Below, in pieces: positions 6,095 through 7,740 of a DNA stretch of 7,740 bases. The notes below the pieces were generated by a model that had not been told where the DNA came from, ran no database searches, and worked only from the letters and a program-made list of their open reading frames with translations. Origin of the DNA: JACDAN01 sp035776735 (lineage in GTDB: Bacteria > Actinomycetota > Thermoleophilia > Gaiellales > Gaiellaceae). The DNA lies in assembly GCA_035776735.1 (NCBI GenBank), contig DASSSO010000189.1, positions 1-7,740 of the forward strand, written 5' to 3'. Made by a program: the position numbers and the translations under genes. Within the stretch, counting starts at the first letter, position 1. Each line of letters opens with the position of its first letter.

Positions 6095-7441
6095 ATGGTG
6101 CGAACGGGATTCGAGGAATCGGTCGAACGCCCACTGCGCGAGAGCGGCAGGCGCCGACACACGCATGAGGGAGGCCTCCCGGAGCTGATCGAGGCGCTCC
6201 GTTGGCGCTGGAAGCCGACCCTGCTCATCGCCGTCCTCTTCACGGCGGGGGCGACGATCTACGTCGAGTCGCTGCAGTCGCAGTACGACGGGAGGTCGGT
6301 CGTGGCGATCAGCCCGCGCGCCAACGCGCCCGCCGCCGGCTCGGATACCGTTCGCGTGCTCGCGCCGAAGTACGTCCGCTACGTGACTGCGCCGTCGACG
6401 GTCGCGGAGGTCGCTCCGAGGATCGGCGAGGATCCGGAGGAAATCGAGGACGCGATCAACGCGAGCATCGCCACGGACACGGGCAACCTCGAGATCGTGG
6501 TCCGGCTCCCCTCCCCCCAGCGGTCGGCGCGCGCGGCCAACGCCTTCGCTGACGCAGCCGTCGCCTTCTCACAGGACGATCCGCTCCTCGTCGGGCAGAT
6601 CGTCGCCCGCGCCCTCCCGGACGACGAGCCCGCCTCGCCGCCGCGGCGGCTCCTCGAGGCGGCCTCGCTGTTCGTCGGGCTGCTGCTCGGCATCGTCGTC
6701 TCGCTCCTCCTGGAGCGGGGGAAGCCGCGGCTGCGCACCTGGCGAGACCTCGCGCGCCTCACGGGGTACCCGGTCGTCGGCCGCGTCCCGCCCTCGCGCA
6801 CCGTCCACACGAACCCCACCCGCGCGTTCTCGGACGCCGAGGCGTCGTCGGCCTTCCGCATATTGCGCGCGAACCTCGAGCCGCAGATCCGCGAGGGAGG
6901 GCTCGACTTCCTGCTCGTCACGTCGCCGCTGCCCGGCGACGGGAAGACGACGACCGCCGCACTACTCTCGGAGTCGCTCAGCCTCCTGGGCATGCGCGTC
7001 CTCCTGGTCGACGCCGACCTGCGCCGCCCGGGCATCGCGAAGATGGCGCGGATCGCGTCGGAGCCCGGCCTCAGCAACGTGCTGCGCGGCGAGACCTCGC
7101 TGAGCGAGGCCGTGCGGGGAGGCTGGGCCCAGAACCTCTTCGTGCTCTCGACTCGGCTGGACCCCGACGCGGGCGACCTGCTCTCGCGCCGGTTCGCCGA
7201 CCTCGTCGAGGAGGCCCGCAGCCGGTTCGACGTGATCGTCGTGGACACCCCGCCGCTGCTCTCGGCGGACGACCCGCGGACGCTGGCGACGATGGCGAAG
7301 GGCATCCTCCTCGTCGTCTCGGCGGGGTCGACGGTGAGCTCCGTGAACGACGCGATCATCGCGGTCGAGGCACTGAACGCGCCGCTGGTCGGGATCATCG
7401 GGAACCGGTTCAAGGAATCCGGCCCGGCCAACTACTACTAA
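6095..7441 (+). CDS. Wzz chain-length domain fused to BY-kinase (Wzc/CapAB-like)
   Basis: A 448-residue protein. Residues 1-40 are cytoplasmic and basic; TM1 is about 41-57 (PTLLIAVLFTAGATIYV). A rather short extracytoplasmic Wzz-type loop runs to about 186, then TM2 at about 188-205 (ASLFVGLLLGIVVSLLL). The cytoplasmic bacterial tyrosine kinase domain follows: FRILRANLE, Walker A LPGDGKTTTA with K284, Walker A' LLVDADLRRP (D306, D308), and Walker B VIVVDTPPLL with D384. It ends NRFKESGPANYY, so the usual C-terminal tyrosine cluster is reduced to two adjacent tyrosines. BY-kinases of this kind autophosphorylate in trans and control polymer length and export with Wzx/Wzy. The single-chain fusion is the Wzc arrangement; many Gram-positives split it into CapA and CapB. 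I prefer ATG 6095; TTG 6089 and GTG 6098 are alternatives in the same frame. The stop (TAA 7439-7441) overlaps the stop of the convergent glycosyltransferase. Confidence 0.93.
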   Translation: MVRTGFEESVERPLRESGRRRHTHEGGLPELIEALRWRWKPTLLIAVLFTAGATIYVESLQSQYDGRSVVAISPRANAPAAGSDTVRVLAPKYVRYVTAPSTVAEVAPRIGEDPEEIEDAINASIATDTGNLEIVVRLPSPQRSARAANAFADAAVAFSQDDPLLVGQIVARALPDDEPASPPRRLLEAASLFVGLLLGIVVSLLLERGKPRLRTWRDLARLTGYPVVGRVPPSRTVHTNPTRAFSDAEASSAFRILRANLEPQIREGGLDFLLVTSPLPGDGKTTTAALLSESLSLLGMRVLLVDADLRRPGIAKMARIASEPGLSNVLRGETSLSEAVRGGWAQNLFVLSTRLDPDAGDLLSRRFADLVEEARSRFDVIVVDTPPLLSADDPRTLATMAKGILLVVSAGSTVSSVNDAIIAVEALNAPLVGIIGNRFKESGPANYY

Positions 7442-7740
7442 CCCACGAGCTCGGCGTACAGCGCGGCCACGCCCTCGAGCGATCGGCGCAGATCGTACTG
7501 CTCCTCGACCCGCTCCCGGCCCCGGCGGCCTTCGGTTGCGGAGCGCTCGGGGTCGAGCAGCCGCTCGACGAGGGCGTCCGCCAGCGTCTCGGCGTTGCCA
7601 ACGGGGACGATCGCGCCGGCGTCGGCACCGATTGCCTCTGCCGCGCCGGGTGTGTCGGCCGCCACGACCGGCCGCGCCCGCGCAAGCGCCTCGAGCAGCG
7701 CGAGGGACATTCCCTCCCAGCGTGACGGTGCAGCCACGAC
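7438..7740 (-). CDS. GT4-family glycosyltransferase, C-terminal part, cut by window edge
   Basis: Only the last 100 codons are in the window; the frame is open to base 7740, so the true start lies beyond it (the GTG at 7737 is internal). It begins PSRWEGMSLALLEALA, which contains the GT4 E-x7-E motif with glutamates at 7714-7716 and 7690-7692. It continues ARPVVAADTPGAAEAIG, GAIVPVGNAETLADAL and the closing helix RGRERVEEQYDLRRSLEGVAALY, all typical of the nucleotide-sugar-binding half of GT4 enzymes. It differs in sequence from the GT4 at the left edge, so it is a second enzyme and not a duplicate. It probably adds another sugar of the same repeat unit. The stop TAG (7438-7440) overlaps the end of the kinase gene, with no room for a separate terminator. 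Confidence 0.92.
   Translation of the reverse strand, partial: VVAAPSRWEGMSLALLEALARARPVVAADTPGAAEAIGADAGAIVPVGNAETLADALVERLLDPERSATEGRRGRERVEEQYDLRRSLEGVAALYAELVG

Noticed and set aside
6051..6134. Upstream start of the GT14 gene at 6134
   Set aside because: It would add 28 residues without family similarity and overlap the divergent kinase gene; ATG 6050 begins just before the first conserved strand.

Overview
The window is very GC-rich (about 70% by eye) with strong G/C bias at third codon positions, GTG and TTG starts, and no RNA genes, CRISPR arrays or insertion sequences. Its content is one surface or extracellular polysaccharide locus of the Wzx/Wzy type. Base composition and protein style suggest a high-GC actinobacterium, perhaps one of the soil Thermoleophilia. 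That placement is an inference and not shown by any marker gene.

Layout from left to right: (1) the C-terminal part of a GT4 glycosyltransferase (2-958, +), cut by the window edge; (2) a Wzy / O-antigen-ligase-type membrane protein (964-2397, +) 5 bases downstream; (3) a convergent, badly damaged secreted glycoside hydrolase of clan GH-A type (2402-3709, -) with two in-frame stops, two frameshifts, no usable start codon and an apparent internal deletion; (4) a Wzx-type flippase (3710-5260, -); (5) a GT14-type glycosyltransferase (5169-6050, -); (6) after a 44-bp divergent gap, a Wzz plus BY-kinase fusion protein (6095-7441, +); (7) the C-terminal end of a second GT4 glycosyltransferase (7438-7740, -), cut by the right edge, whose stop codon overlaps that of the kinase.

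The genes fit one pathway. The glycosyltransferases build a lipid-linked oligosaccharide at the cytoplasmic face. The flippase moves it across the membrane and the Wzy protein polymerises it. The Wzz/BY-kinase protein controls chain length and export by tyrosine phosphorylation. The glycosidase would have processed the polymer outside the membrane, much as PslG does in the Pseudomonas Psl system, but it looks dead here.

The most notable observation is this glycosidase pseudogene: several independent lesions sit in one gene while every neighbour is intact. I did not find evidence of a wholly new system. Other points worth a check are the missing conventional start of the flippase gene, the reduced tyrosine tail of the kinase, and the compact tail-to-tail gene junctions.
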